Of a DNA stretch of 29,115 nucleotides, positions 9,491-17,085 are shown piece by piece; position 1 is the stretch's first letter, and the number at the start of each line of letters is the position of its first letter. Below the pieces are notes generated by a model. The model had not been told where the DNA came from and did not search any database. It was given only the letters and a program-made list of their open reading frames with translations. Origin of the DNA: JBFXIE01 sp050176255 (GTDB taxonomy: Bacteria > Pseudomonadota > Gammaproteobacteria > Burkholderiales > Burkholderiaceae_C); the NCBI RefSeq assembly GCF_050176255.1, contig NZ_JBFXIE010000041.1. One strand, 5' to 3'. A program made the translations under genes and the position numbers.

Positions 9491-9518
9491 CTTGAACGTC
9501 ATTCTTTTGGCCCCAAAT
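9491..9518 (+). promoter_or_regulatory. Sigma-32 (RpoH) heat-shock promoter of htpG
   Basis: CTTGAAC (9491-9497), a 13-nt spacer and CCCCAAAT (9511-9518) closely match the RpoH consensus CTTGAAA-N(11-16)-CCCCATNT. The element lies about 70 nt before the htpG ATG and points toward it. A second CTTGAACG copy sits exactly 14 bp upstream (9477-9484). This fits the established heat-shock control of htpG. Confidence 0.78.
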
Positions 9519-9586
9519 GCGGGGGCGTTCCGGCTGCGCCGGCAAACACCGCTTTTTCAGAACCTCTATCCGACGCTAACCATTCC

Positions 9587-11551
9587 ATGAGCAAGCACAC
9601 CCATTCCTTCCAGGCCGAAGTGGCGCAACTGCTGCACCTGGTCACGCATTCGCTGTATTCCAACAAAGAGATTTTCTTGCGCGAGCTGGTCTCCAACGCC
9701 AGCGACGCCTGCGACAAGCTGCGCTTTGAGGCCTTGAACGACGCCGCGCTGTACGAGGCTGCGCCCAGCCTGGAGGTGCGTGTGTCTTTCGACAAGGACG
9801 CCAAAACGCTCACCATCACCGACAACGGTATCGGCATGAGCGCGCAAGAGGCCATCGACCACCTGGGCACCATCGCCAAGAGCGGCACCAAGGACTTCAT
9901 GAGCCGCCTGACGGGCGACCAGAAGGCCACTGCCAGCGAGCAGGGGCAGCTGATCGGCCAGTTTGGCGTTGGCTTTTACTCGGGCTTCATCGTGGCCGAC
10001 AAGATCACCGTGGAAAGCCGCCGCGCCGGCCTGCCTGCCAGCGAAGGCGTGCGCTGGACCAGCAGCGGCGCGGGCGACTTCGAGGTGGAGACCATCGAGC
10101 GCGCCGCGCGCGGCACCAGCGTGATCCTGCACCTGCGCGATGACGCCCAGGAGTATCTGAACGCCTGGAAGATCAAGCAGATCATCGGCAAATACTCCGA
10201 CCACATCAGCCTGCCCATCCTCATGGAAAAAGAGGAGTGGAAAGACGGCGAGAAGGAAGGCGAGCCCGGCCAGATGGTCAAGACCGGCGAGTGGGAAACC
10301 GTCAACAAGGCCAGCGCCCTGTGGACCCGCCCCAAGAAGGACATCACCGACGAGCAGTACCAGGACTTCTATAAGTCCATCAGCCACGACTTCGAGAACC
10401 CCCTGAGCTGGAGCCACAACCGCGTCGAGGGCAACACCGAGTACACGCAGCTGCTCTACATCCCTGCCAAGGCGCCGTTCGACCTTTGGAACCGCGACAA
10501 GAAAGCCGGCGTGAAGCTGTACGTCAAGCGCGTGTTCATCATGGACGATGCCGAGTCGCTCATGCCCAGCTACCTGCGATTCGTCAAGGGCGTGATCGAC
10601 TCCGCCGACCTGCCGCTGAACGTCAGCCGCGAGCTGCTGCAGGAAAGCCGCGACGTGCGCCTGATCCGCGACGGCTCGGTCAAACGCGTGCTGTCCATGC
10701 TCGAAGACCTGGCCAAGCATGACAAGCACGAGGCAGCCGCGGAAGGCGCCGATGGCGTGCAGGACGTGGTCAGCGCCGAAGACAAGGCCAAGGAAGGCAA
10801 GTACACCCAGTTCTACGCCGAGTTCGGCGCCGTGCTGAAAGAAGGCCTGGGCGAGGACTTTGCCAACCGCGAGCGCCTGGCCAAGCTGCTGCGTTTTGCC
10901 AGCACCACCACCGACAGCGCCAGCGTGTCCTTCCAGGACTACAAGGCGCGCATGAAGGAGGGCCAGGAGGCGATTTACTACATCACCGCCGACACCCTGG
11001 CGGCGGCCAAGAACAGCCCGCAGCTCGAGGTCTTCAAGAAAAAGGGCATCGAAGTGCTGCTCATGACCGACCGCGTGGACGAGTGGGCGCTGAACTACCT
11101 GCACGACTTCGACGGCACGCCGCTGCAGTCCGTGGCCAAGGGCGCGGTGGATCTGGGCAAGCTGCAGGACGAGGCCGAGAAGAAGGCGGCTGAAGAGGCC
11201 GCCGAGGCCTTCAAGCCCGTGCTGGCCAAGCTGAAGGAGGCCCTGAAGGACAAGGCCGAGGACGTGCGCGTGACCACCCGTCTGGTGGATTCGCCTGCCT
11301 GCCTGGTGGTGCAGGACGGCGGCATGAGCACCCAACTGGCGCGCATGCTCAAGCAGGCGGGGCAAAGCGCTCCCGACACCAAGCCGGTGCTGGAGGTCAA
11401 TCCCGAGCATGCGCTGGTCAAAAAGCTGGACGGCAGCGTGCACTTTCACGACCTGGCCCACATCCTGTTCGACCAGGCACTGCTGGCCGAGGGTGGCTTG
11501 CCTGAAGACCCGGCCGCCTACGTCAGGCGCGTGAACGCGTTGCTGGCGTGA
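9587..11551 (+). CDS. htpG: Molecular chaperone HtpG (bacterial Hsp90)
   Basis: This is the cytosolic ATP-dependent Hsp90 chaperone, which helps fold or remodel stressed proteins with the DnaK system. The 654-residue protein carries the GHKL ATP-binding motifs in order: ELVSNASDACDKLRFEAL with the catalytic Glu near residue 31, DNGIGM, GTIAKSGT and GQFGVGFYSGF. Middle-domain landmarks follow (LPLNVSRELLQESR), and the C-terminal dimerisation domain ends PAAYVRRVNALLA. It is slightly longer than the E. coli protein (624) but complete. An RpoH-type promoter precedes it and a 9-bp stem terminator follows directly after the stop, so it is a monocistronic heat-shock gene. Assignment is essentially certain. 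Confidence 0.98.
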   Translation: MSKHTHSFQAEVAQLLHLVTHSLYSNKEIFLRELVSNASDACDKLRFEALNDAALYEAAPSLEVRVSFDKDAKTLTITDNGIGMSAQEAIDHLGTIAKSGTKDFMSRLTGDQKATASEQGQLIGQFGVGFYSGFIVADKITVESRRAGLPASEGVRWTSSGAGDFEVETIERAARGTSVILHLRDDAQEYLNAWKIKQIIGKYSDHISLPILMEKEEWKDGEKEGEPGQMVKTGEWETVNKASALWTRPKKDITDEQYQDFYKSISHDFENPLSWSHNRVEGNTEYTQLLYIPAKAPFDLWNRDKKAGVKLYVKRVFIMDDAESLMPSYLRFVKGVIDSADLPLNVSRELLQESRDVRLIRDGSVKRVLSMLEDLAKHDKHEAAAEGADGVQDVVSAEDKAKEGKYTQFYAEFGAVLKEGLGEDFANRERLAKLLRFASTTTDSASVSFQDYKARMKEGQEAIYYITADTLAAAKNSPQLEVFKKKGIEVLLMTDRVDEWALNYLHDFDGTPLQSVAKGAVDLGKLQDEAEKKAAEEAAEAFKPVLAKLKEALKDKAEDVRVTTRLVDSPACLVVQDGGMSTQLARMLKQAGQSAPDTKPVLEVNPEHALVKKLDGSVHFHDLAHILFDQALLAEGGLPEDPAAYVRRVNALLA

Positions 11552-11552
11552 T

Positions 11553-11580
11553 TTGAGCCAGAAATGGCCCTGGCTCAATT
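11553..11580 (+). terminator. Intrinsic terminator of htpG
   Basis: TTGAGCCAG (11553-11561) and CTGGCTCAA (11570-11578) form a perfect 9-bp stem with an 8-nt loop. It begins two nucleotides after the htpG stop and runs into a short AT-rich tract (TTAAAT). The U-tract is weak, but position and stem strength support termination. Confidence 0.7.
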
Positions 11581-11585
11581 AAATC

Positions 11586-11616
11586 AAGCGCTGGTAGCTA
11601 TTAAAAATATAGCTTA
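11586..11616. repeat. Comamonadaceae-type intergenic repeat, single-arm copy
   Basis: AAGCGCTGGTAGCTATT (11586-11602) is followed by AAAAATATAGCTTAA. It matches 16 of 17 positions with each arm of the palindrome at 25900-25940. The partner AGCTAT/ATAGCT within 11596-11614 can form a small hairpin. I recall this motif as frequent in intergenic regions of Comamonadaceae; its function is unknown. Confidence 0.7.
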
Positions 11617-11785
11617 AGACGGCGGATTGCGCCCTCGGCGGCATCAGGACGTGCTGGGGGCGCCGGTCTCGTGATCTGCAAGCCCGGAATCCGCCTGGCC
11701 TCATGTCTTCATACAGGGTGGATTTGCTCAAAAAAACAGGCGATACGGAAGTTTTGGTACCCCGCCCGCAGCACTCCACTTTGGT

Positions 11786-13396
11786 TCATTGAAGCTCCAG
11801 AGCATCGCATTCCATTTTTGAGTCCGCCGATTGGCCGCGGTGATTCTTCGGGCCGAAAGGGGTTTCATAAATCGCGAAATAATCTCCTTTGTTATGAAGT
11901 GTCCCAAATACGGAATTTTCTGGCAAAGTGGAGGCGAGGCCATCCTCACGAATAACGACTACATATTGGTAGTGTGAGGATGTCCTGATCAGGTCATGGT
12001 TCTGGTGCTTTTTTGCACCCGCAACGACATCATTGAGCATCGAAAGAGGTATTTTTTGCAAGTCTGCAATACCTGAGGGTATTGTGCAAGGATTCAAAAA
12101 TCTGATGGTCTGCGCGCCGTGTATCGGATAGGCGAACAATCCAGGCCAGAAAACGCTCTTTTCAATCACCGCGAAGCCCAAATGCTCTGTCAGCGGAGTC
12201 CGCGGAAGTCCGTGTGTGCTGGTGGTTCCGATCAAGGACAGGACGCTCGCTTTCCGGGGTAACTGCTGATACGCCTGGGTCAACTCCGTGTGGATTTTTT
12301 GATGGGCAATCCAGTCAGACCTGGTGTAAATCAGTCGAAAAACAAAAATTGCCAGCAGGCAAATTGCAAGAAAATCGACTAGATTCTGCCTTCGAAAATC
12401 TAGAGGGGGCAGCGAAGCAATGGACAAAAGGGCGATCGCAATCGGCAGCCGCTGATCAGCTCCATAGCTGGACAATAGCTGAGCCGGCATTGAAAAGTGT
12501 ATTAATATCAAGAAAACCAAGCCGCCAAGCAGCCATTTGTCCATAACTGGCTTGAGTCGCTTGCCATTAACTGCCAAGATAACAGCAAGCACAATTGCCA
12601 CTAGCCCACCCAGGATCAGATCCGCCTGTATGTTGGGCCCTATCAGCAATCCGCCGAAGGCATTCAACTTGGCAGAAAATGGTCCCCACTTGATGTTTCG
12701 TTCTGATTCAAAAACCGGTGCCCCCAATGCAAAGACTGAAAGCGCCACCACCAAAGGTGCCAGTTTATAAAAAACCTCGTAAAACCAGCCCTTGCTGAAA
12801 ACACTTAGATGGTCTGCCGATCGAAGGGTCAGGAATAGATTGATCAAACCAAATATCGCAAAAGCATACAGATGCAGGCCCAGCACAAGCAATGCGCTTA
12901 GTGTTGCAATCACAAACCACAAGGCTTTTCTTTCCGCTCTTGCCGATGCGACCCAAAGGGAGCTGAGTGCGAATGCAACCCCCAATGAAAAAAGGTAGCC
13001 CAAAAATCCCCAAAAAAAAAGCCTGTTATAAATAAACAGGAAAGGCAGGAGGCTCCAGAAACTAAAAGTCTTCCAGAGCGCTCGCCCCAAAATGGCGGGC
13101 CCGACCGCCAGCGAGACTATCGTCAATAAAATAAATCCATGGCCGGCATGCTTCAGTGGCATGAAGAGGGTCAGGAACCCAGTCACCAGTTCAAAAGCCA
13201 TGTTGGGCTGTAGCGCCCAAACGGGTTCGACATTCGGCACCGGGTCGTTTGAAATGTGTGAAAGCCACACATGAACCCGAGCCAGATGATTTGGATAATC
13301 TGCCAAAAACGGTTGATCAACTGACAAAACCGGAACGAAGGCCAGCACAATCAAAACCATCAATGCACTGAGGTACTGGCGCCCAGTTAATTTCAT
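11786..13396 (-). CDS. Multi-spanning membrane protein, possible GT-C-type glycosyltransferase, atypical composition
   Basis: I do not recognise a named family with certainty. The 536-residue product (start at 13396, MKLTGRQYLSALM) has a first membrane helix, then ADYPNHLARVHVW (32-44). This acidic-residue-plus-His motif in the first external loop recalls GT-C glycosyltransferases (PMT/ArnT-like). About ten further hydrophobic spans follow, and the roughly 150-residue hydrophilic C-terminus contains LIGTTSTHGLPRTPLTEH. An upstream in-frame ATG at 13591 would add 65 unpromising residues. By eye the gene is near 48% G+C with many A-runs, while neighbours are around two thirds G+C, so horizontal acquisition is likely. 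It stands alone between htpG and the Bug gene. A role in surface polysaccharide or protein glycosylation is possible but unproven. Confidence 0.72.
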   Translation of the reverse strand: MKLTGRQYLSALMVLIVLAFVPVLSVDQPFLADYPNHLARVHVWLSHISNDPVPNVEPVWALQPNMAFELVTGFLTLFMPLKHAGHGFILLTIVSLAVGPAILGRALWKTFSFWSLLPFLFIYNRLFFWGFLGYLFSLGVAFALSSLWVASARAERKALWFVIATLSALLVLGLHLYAFAIFGLINLFLTLRSADHLSVFSKGWFYEVFYKLAPLVVALSVFALGAPVFESERNIKWGPFSAKLNAFGGLLIGPNIQADLILGGLVAIVLAVILAVNGKRLKPVMDKWLLGGLVFLILIHFSMPAQLLSSYGADQRLPIAIALLSIASLPPLDFRRQNLVDFLAICLLAIFVFRLIYTRSDWIAHQKIHTELTQAYQQLPRKASVLSLIGTTSTHGLPRTPLTEHLGFAVIEKSVFWPGLFAYPIHGAQTIRFLNPCTIPSGIADLQKIPLSMLNDVVAGAKKHQNHDLIRTSSHYQYVVVIREDGLASTLPENSVFGTLHNKGDYFAIYETPFGPKNHRGQSADSKMECDALELQ

Positions 13397-13839
13397 ACCA
13401 CACCCCAATACTTTAAGAGCGGTCGTATCACGGACGATCATATGGTCGCTTGTCTGACATCGCCAAAAACAGCGCTGACAGGGTCGGCATTTATCCTGTA
13501 TTTCCCGGTTTCCGGCGCTAGTATGCAACTTTTGGCTCAAGCCGCCTTCTGCCAGGTGGCTTGACCCAGGGCGTTGGGCGTCAGCCTTCACATCACTCTA
13601 GCGACTGCTCCTGCACACCGCGTTCTTGCGCTACCAGCGGCGCCTTCCGCATGGCCTTGACTTCCTGGTGCGACATGTTTACCTGCCCGCGCCAGCCAGT
13701 CGCGCGGCTTGGTGTCGCCCGCCTGTCGCCATCCATTGGCGGCATGTCTGTCATGTGTGGCACAGGTATCCCCCAATGGCGGTAGCGGTGTCGCGCCCGC
13801 ACCATTGATCTGTTCATGACAACCACCGGGAGACGAAGC
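13397..13839. other. Intergenic region between the membrane protein and Bug genes
   Basis: This 443-nt divergent spacer must hold the promoters of both flanking genes, though I could not assign convincing -35/-10 pairs. It contains the srkA-like relic (13593-13700) and a 7-bp inverted repeat, CCATTGG (13733-13739) and CCAATGG (13773-13779), about 60-105 nt before the Bug start. The repeat is a candidate operator. The half next to the membrane protein gene shares its lower G+C. Confidence 0.5.
13593..13700 (-). pseudogene. Relic of the 3' end of an srkA-like kinase gene
   Basis: On the minus strand 13629-13694 translates to a 22-residue segment beginning WRGQVNMSHQEVKAMRKAP. It aligns without gaps to the extreme C-terminus of the intact SrkA-like kinase encoded at 16002-17042 (WRGQVDMLHEQIEAMQEAP), with 13 of 22 residues identical. 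Over 13635-13694 versus 16011-16070 I count 47 of 60 identical bases in the same codon frame. The relic continues past the normal stop for 11 codons to a TGA at 13593-13595. Upstream of the Trp codon the similarity disappears, and no kinase motifs occur. It is therefore a truncated copy of a paralogue, not a gene. Confidence 0.72.
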
Positions 13840-14832
13840 ATGAGGATCAATACCGTCCTGGCCACTGTGGCTCTGGCCTTGGGTATGACAGGGCAGGCGC
13901 AGGCGCAGACCAGCAGCGCAGCCAAGGACTACCCCTCCCGGCCCATTACCCTGGTGGTTCCCGCCGGTGCGGGCGGCGGCACGGACGTGGTGGCGCGTGT
14001 GCTGGCCGATCAACTGGGCAAGCGCCTGGGCCAAGCCGTGGTGGTGGACAACAAGACCGGGGCGTCCGGCATGCTGGGTACCCATGCCGTGGCACGTGCC
14101 GCGCCGGACGGCTACACCCTGCTGGTGGCTTATTCGACGCCCGTGTTCTACACACACCACATGTTCGCCAAGGTGCCCTACGACATCCGCAAGGACTTCG
14201 AGTTCATCACCCAGCTGGCGGCCACCAGCCTGGTGATGATGGTCAACGCCAATGTGCCGGTGAAGAACATGAAAGAGTTCATGGCCTGGGCGCAGCAAAA
14301 CAGGGGCAAGGTCAATTACGGCTCTTATGGCCAGGGTTCGGCCGGCCATTTGATGAGTGCGTACCTGAACGACTCGCGCAAGCTGGACATGACCCATGTC
14401 GCCTACAAGAGCGAGGCGCCGCACATTCAGGATCTGGCGGGCGGCGTGGTGTCGTGGGGGCTGGGCACCGTGGCGGCGGCTCAGGGTGTGATCAAGGATC
14501 AGCGCGTCCGGCCGATTGCCGTCTTTGGCCCCAGGCGCCTGGCCGACATGCCGGACGTGCCCACCATGGCCGAGCAGGGCTTTCCTGACCCCGAATTCAA
14601 CACCGTTGCCTGGTTCACCCTGCTGGCGCCCGCAGGCACGCCCAAGCCCATCGTGCAGCGGCTGGAGAAAGAAGCGGTGGAGATCATCCACTCCACCGCC
14701 ATGAAGGCGCGCTTTCAGGTCTTTGGCCTGGAGAGCGTGCCAGGCGGGGCAGCCCAGTTTCGTAAAGACTTCGACGCCGTGGACCCGGTGATCCAGAAAC
14801 TGGTGAAGATCTCAGGCGTCAAGATGGACTGA
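13840..14832 (+). CDS. Bug/TctC-family periplasmic solute-binding protein
   Basis: This is a periplasmic binding protein of the tripartite tricarboxylate transporter family, a group massively expanded in Burkholderiales. The start at 13840 (MRINTVLATVALALG) follows GGGAG and opens a classic signal peptide with probable cleavage after AQA at residue 22. The mature protein begins with YPSRPITLVVPAGAGGGTD, the diagnostic Bug motif. Later come GASGMLGTHAVARAAPDGYTLL and VPTMAEQGFPD, also typical. The 330-residue length is standard. No TctA/TctB membrane genes are adjacent, as is common for these orphan receptors, so the ligand (a carboxylate, most likely) is unknown. It ends at a shared hairpin terminator. 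Confidence 0.93.
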   Translation: MRINTVLATVALALGMTGQAQAQTSSAAKDYPSRPITLVVPAGAGGGTDVVARVLADQLGKRLGQAVVVDNKTGASGMLGTHAVARAAPDGYTLLVAYSTPVFYTHHMFAKVPYDIRKDFEFITQLAATSLVMMVNANVPVKNMKEFMAWAQQNRGKVNYGSYGQGSAGHLMSAYLNDSRKLDMTHVAYKSEAPHIQDLAGGVVSWGLGTVAAAQGVIKDQRVRPIAVFGPRRLADMPDVPTMAEQGFPDPEFNTVAWFTLLAPAGTPKPIVQRLEKEAVEIIHSTAMKARFQVFGLESVPGGAAQFRKDFDAVDPVIQKLVKISGVKMD

Positions 14833-14855
14833 ACTGGCGCGGGGCCATAAACAAA

Positions 14856-14881
14856 AAAAGCCAGCGTTGAAGCTGGCTTTT
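14856..14881. terminator. Bidirectional intrinsic terminator between Bug and RRM genes
   Basis: AAAAGCCAGC (14856-14865), loop GTTGAA and GCTGGCTTTT (14872-14881) form a perfect 10-bp stem. It has A-runs on one side and U-runs on the other. It lies between the stop codons of two convergent genes and can terminate both. Confidence 0.88.
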
Positions 14882-14898
14882 CGTCATGCAGCAGCGGG

Positions 14899-15216
14899 TC
14901 AGTAGCTGCTGCGGCGGTCGCTTGCGTAGCCATCGCTGTTAAAGCCGCCGCTGCGTGGCGGGCGCGCTTCCATGGGGCGGGCAATGTTCACCGTGAGATC
15001 ACGGCCGCCCATGTTCCTGCCGTGCAGGCCCTGGATGGCAGCCTCGGCTTCCTGGCCGTTGGACATTTCGACAAAGCCGAAACCTTTGGAGCGGCCGGTG
15101 TCGCGCTCCATCATCACCTTGGCAGACTGCACATGGCCATAGGAAGAAAACTGTTGTTGCAGATCGTCGTCACGAACCGAATAAGACAGGTTGCCGACGT
15201 AGAGTTTGTTGCTCAT
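14899..15216 (-). CDS. Small RNA-binding protein with one RRM domain
   Basis: This is a 105-residue cytoplasmic RNA-binding protein resembling the glycine-rich, cold-inducible RRM proteins of cyanobacteria and proteobacteria. The RNP-2 motif is LYVGNLSY (residues 5-12) and RNP-1 is KGFGFVEM (about 44-51). A short Arg/Gly/Ser-rich tail follows (RPPRSGGFNSDGYASDRRSSY at the end). The start at 15216 (MSNKLYVGN) follows GAAAGG and matches the family; an in-frame ATG at 15291 would add 25 unconserved residues. The role is probably mRNA binding under cold or other stress, inferred from the family. The long 5' leader up to about 15370 could harbour cold-regulated structure, but I see no defined element. 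Confidence 0.92.
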   Translation of the reverse strand: MSNKLYVGNLSYSVRDDDLQQQFSSYGHVQSAKVMMERDTGRSKGFGFVEMSNGQEAEAAIQGLHGRNMGGRDLTVNIARPMEARPPRSGGFNSDGYASDRRSSY

Positions 15217-15371
15217 TTTGAGCCTTTCAAAGAAGCGCCCTGCAAAAAATTTGGGCGCAGGTAAAAACGAAATACTCAGAAAACCCGGCATGTGTATTCA
15301 GCGGCAATTGTGCTGGACTGCACTGCAGGTTTTTGGGCATTGGAGCCCTGAGATATTTTCTGGATGGCGGT

Positions 15372-15602
15372 TTATGCCAATGAAGCCGGATCGAGGATCC
15401 AGTGCCGCCCTTGCGCCTGTGCGTACATCAGGGCGCTGTCCCGGGTTTTGAATTCGGGCTTGAAGGTGTAGATACGGTCATGGGTCTGAGTGCCCTTGCC
15501 TCTGCGAATCGAGAGGGATGCCGTGTGATGGCCCGTGGACGTGGAGCGCGTCAACGGCGTGAGCAGGAATTTACCGGAGGTAAAAGAAAATGGAGATGAC
15601 AT
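15372..15602 (-). CDS. Small conserved-looking hypothetical protein
   Basis: I do not recognise a named family. The minus-strand frame encodes 76 residues from the ATG at 15602 (MSSPFSFTSGKFLLTPL). In-frame ATGs at 15641 and 15659 are alternatives, and none has a convincing ribosome binding site. The sequence looks like a folded small domain rather than an antisense shadow. It shows a strand-rich first half (SGKFLLTPLTRSTST, ASLSIRRGKGTQTHDRIYTF) and a helix (TRDSALMYAQAQGRHWI), a pattern I associate with small strand-rich hypothetical proteins of Comamonadaceae. It lies 155 nt upstream of the RRM gene in the same direction. The cytoplasm is its likely location, and function cannot be stated. 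Confidence 0.55.
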   Translation of the reverse strand: MSSPFSFTSGKFLLTPLTRSTSTGHHTASLSIRRGKGTQTHDRIYTFKPEFKTRDSALMYAQAQGRHWILDPASLA

Positions 15603-15659
15603 TAAAACCGTGATATTCAGGCCTGTCTGGCCTGGGCTCATGTCCTTTGCCAATCGCAT

Positions 15660-16001
15660 TGGTTCATGAGCAGCGACGACCGCGCAGGGGACACGTGGCC
15701 GTCGAGTGAAGCTTGCCGGGGAGAAAGTCAGACTGCCAGCGACGCTCTATGCAAAGAGGTGGTGGTAGAGGTGTGCGGTGTTGGGGGTACCGCTGCCCGA
15801 ATCGAACCTGGCTGCAGCACAGGAAAGCTAAATCGCTGCAGAGGATGTGAATTGTATTGGCGATTGAATGGTCGTGCAAGGAAAATGGAATATTTTTCCG
15901 AATATTTGGATAAGCGTGAAAATTCCCAAGTCCCATTGGTGCGGATTTTCATCGGCGTTGGGGCCACCTTTTCAGGGTGGGGCGGGACGCCACGGGCGCC
16001 T
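15660..16001. other. Gene-poor region downstream of srkA
   Basis: I see no supported gene or RNA in these 342 nt. The stretch 15845-15960 is unusually A+T-rich for this genome. It holds two GAATATTT direct repeats (15888-15895 and 15900-15907) and overlapping imperfect palindromes: GGAAAA/TTTTCC at 15880-15899 and CCGAATATTTGG at 15898-15909. It could contain the promoter of the small protein gene or an operator, but no assignment is firm. Confidence 0.4.
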
Positions 16002-17042
16002 TCAAGCCGCCAGCGGCGCCTCCTGCATCGCCTCGATCTGCTCGTGCAGCATGTCCACCTGGCCGCGCCAGTAGTCGCTCGTTCCGAACCACGGAAAGTT
16101 GATCGGAAAGATCGGGTCGGACCAGCGCCGTGCCAGCCAGGCGCTGTAGTGGATCAGGCGCAGGGTGCGCAGGGGCTCGATGAGAGCCAGCTCGCGCCGG
16201 TCAAAGCTGCGGAACTGTTCGTAGCCGTCCAGCAGGGCGGCCAGCTGCTGCGTGCGCTGGCGGCGGTCGCCCGACAGCAGCATCCACAGATCCTGCACCG
16301 CGGGGCCCATGCGGGCGTCGTCCAGATCGACAAAATGCGGGCCGCCGCGGCCCGAATCGTCCAGTGGCGTCCACAGAATGTTGCCGGGGTGGCAGTCGCC
16401 GTGCAGGCGCAGCAGGGTGGCGTCTTTCAGATGCAGGCGATCGGGGCCGTGCGCCAGGTGGGTGTGGCCGCCTATCAGCGACAGCGCTTGTTCGCAGGCA
16501 TTGCGCCACGCGGACTGCACATCCAGCGGGATCAAGTCGTGCGCCAGCAGCCAGTCGTGCGGCTCAGAGCCAAAGCTGCGCAAGTCGAGTGGTGGGCGGT
16601 GCGTGAACGGCTGCGCCGCGCCCACGGTGTGGATGCGGGCCAGAAAGCGGCCAATCCATTCCAGCACCTCGAAGTCATCCAGCTCGGGCTGGCGCCCGCC
16701 GCGCCAGGGGCTGACCGAGAACAGAAAGCCGGCGTGCGGGTGCAGCGTGCGCCCCTGGAGCGTCAGCGGCCCCACGGCGGGGATCTCCGCGGCCATCAGG
16801 TCGGCGGCGAAGGCGTGTTCTTCCAGAATTTGCGCCTCGCTCCAGCGCCCGGGGCGGTAGAACTTGGCGACCACGCGCTCGCCGCCCTCCAGCCACACCT
16901 GATAGACGCGGTTTTCGTAGGACGACAGCGCCATCATCCGCCCGTCGCCATGCAGGCCCACGCTGGCCAGCGCGTCCAGCACCTGGTCGGGCGTGAGGGT
17001 GGCGTAGGGGTGTGGGGCGTCGTCGGGGCGGGGTGCGGTCAT
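16002..17042 (-). CDS. srkA: SrkA/YihE-type stress-response serine/threonine kinase
   Basis: This is a cytoplasmic protein kinase of the aminoglycoside-phosphotransferase fold; in E. coli the homologue SrkA (YihE/RdoA) protects against stress-induced cell death and envelope stress. The start at 17042 (MTAPRPDDAP) gives 346 residues, close to the family norm of about 330. Visible motifs are the early SYENRVYQVW (41-50), the ATP-site Lys in VVAKFYRP (K60), the catalytic loop HGDCHPGNIL (214-223, D216) and the metal-binding FVDLDDA (237-243). PWFGTSDYWRG and the final helix HEQIEAMQEAP close the protein. It lies 43 nt downstream of another kinase gene on the same strand, probably in one transcript. 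A relic of its 3' end occurs at 13593-13700. Confidence 0.92.
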   Translation of the reverse strand: MTAPRPDDAPHPYATLTPDQVLDALASVGLHGDGRMMALSSYENRVYQVWLEGGERVVAKFYRPGRWSEAQILEEHAFAADLMAAEIPAVGPLTLQGRTLHPHAGFLFSVSPWRGGRQPELDDFEVLEWIGRFLARIHTVGAAQPFTHRPPLDLRSFGSEPHDWLLAHDLIPLDVQSAWRNACEQALSLIGGHTHLAHGPDRLHLKDATLLRLHGDCHPGNILWTPLDDSGRGGPHFVDLDDARMGPAVQDLWMLLSGDRRQRTQQLAALLDGYEQFRSFDRRELALIEPLRTLRLIHYSAWLARRWSDPIFPINFPWFGTSDYWRGQVDMLHEQIEAMQEAPLAA

Positions 17043-17085
17043 GGCGCGATTGTCGGGCTTGCCGCGGCGGCCGCAGTGGCCCGGG

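Noticed and set aside
9566..11578. 670-codon minus-strand open frame opposite htpG
   Set aside because: htpG on the plus strand is certain, with all Hsp90 motifs. The antisense product is compositionally a shadow without domains or a ribosome binding site.
11579..11779. 66-codon minus-strand frame ending in the intergenic repeat
   Set aside because: Its C-terminus is just a translation of the repeat at 11586-11616, and nothing else supports a gene.
13397..13591. N-terminal extension of the low-G+C membrane protein from the ATG at 13591
   Set aside because: The 65 extra residues are Cys/Arg-rich with no membrane or signal pattern. The start at 13396 begins directly with a membrane helix.
15785..15830. 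tRNA-like T-loop word (GGTTCGATTC on the minus strand)
   Set aside because: Flanking bases do not form a 5-bp T-stem, and no acceptor or anticodon arms fit.
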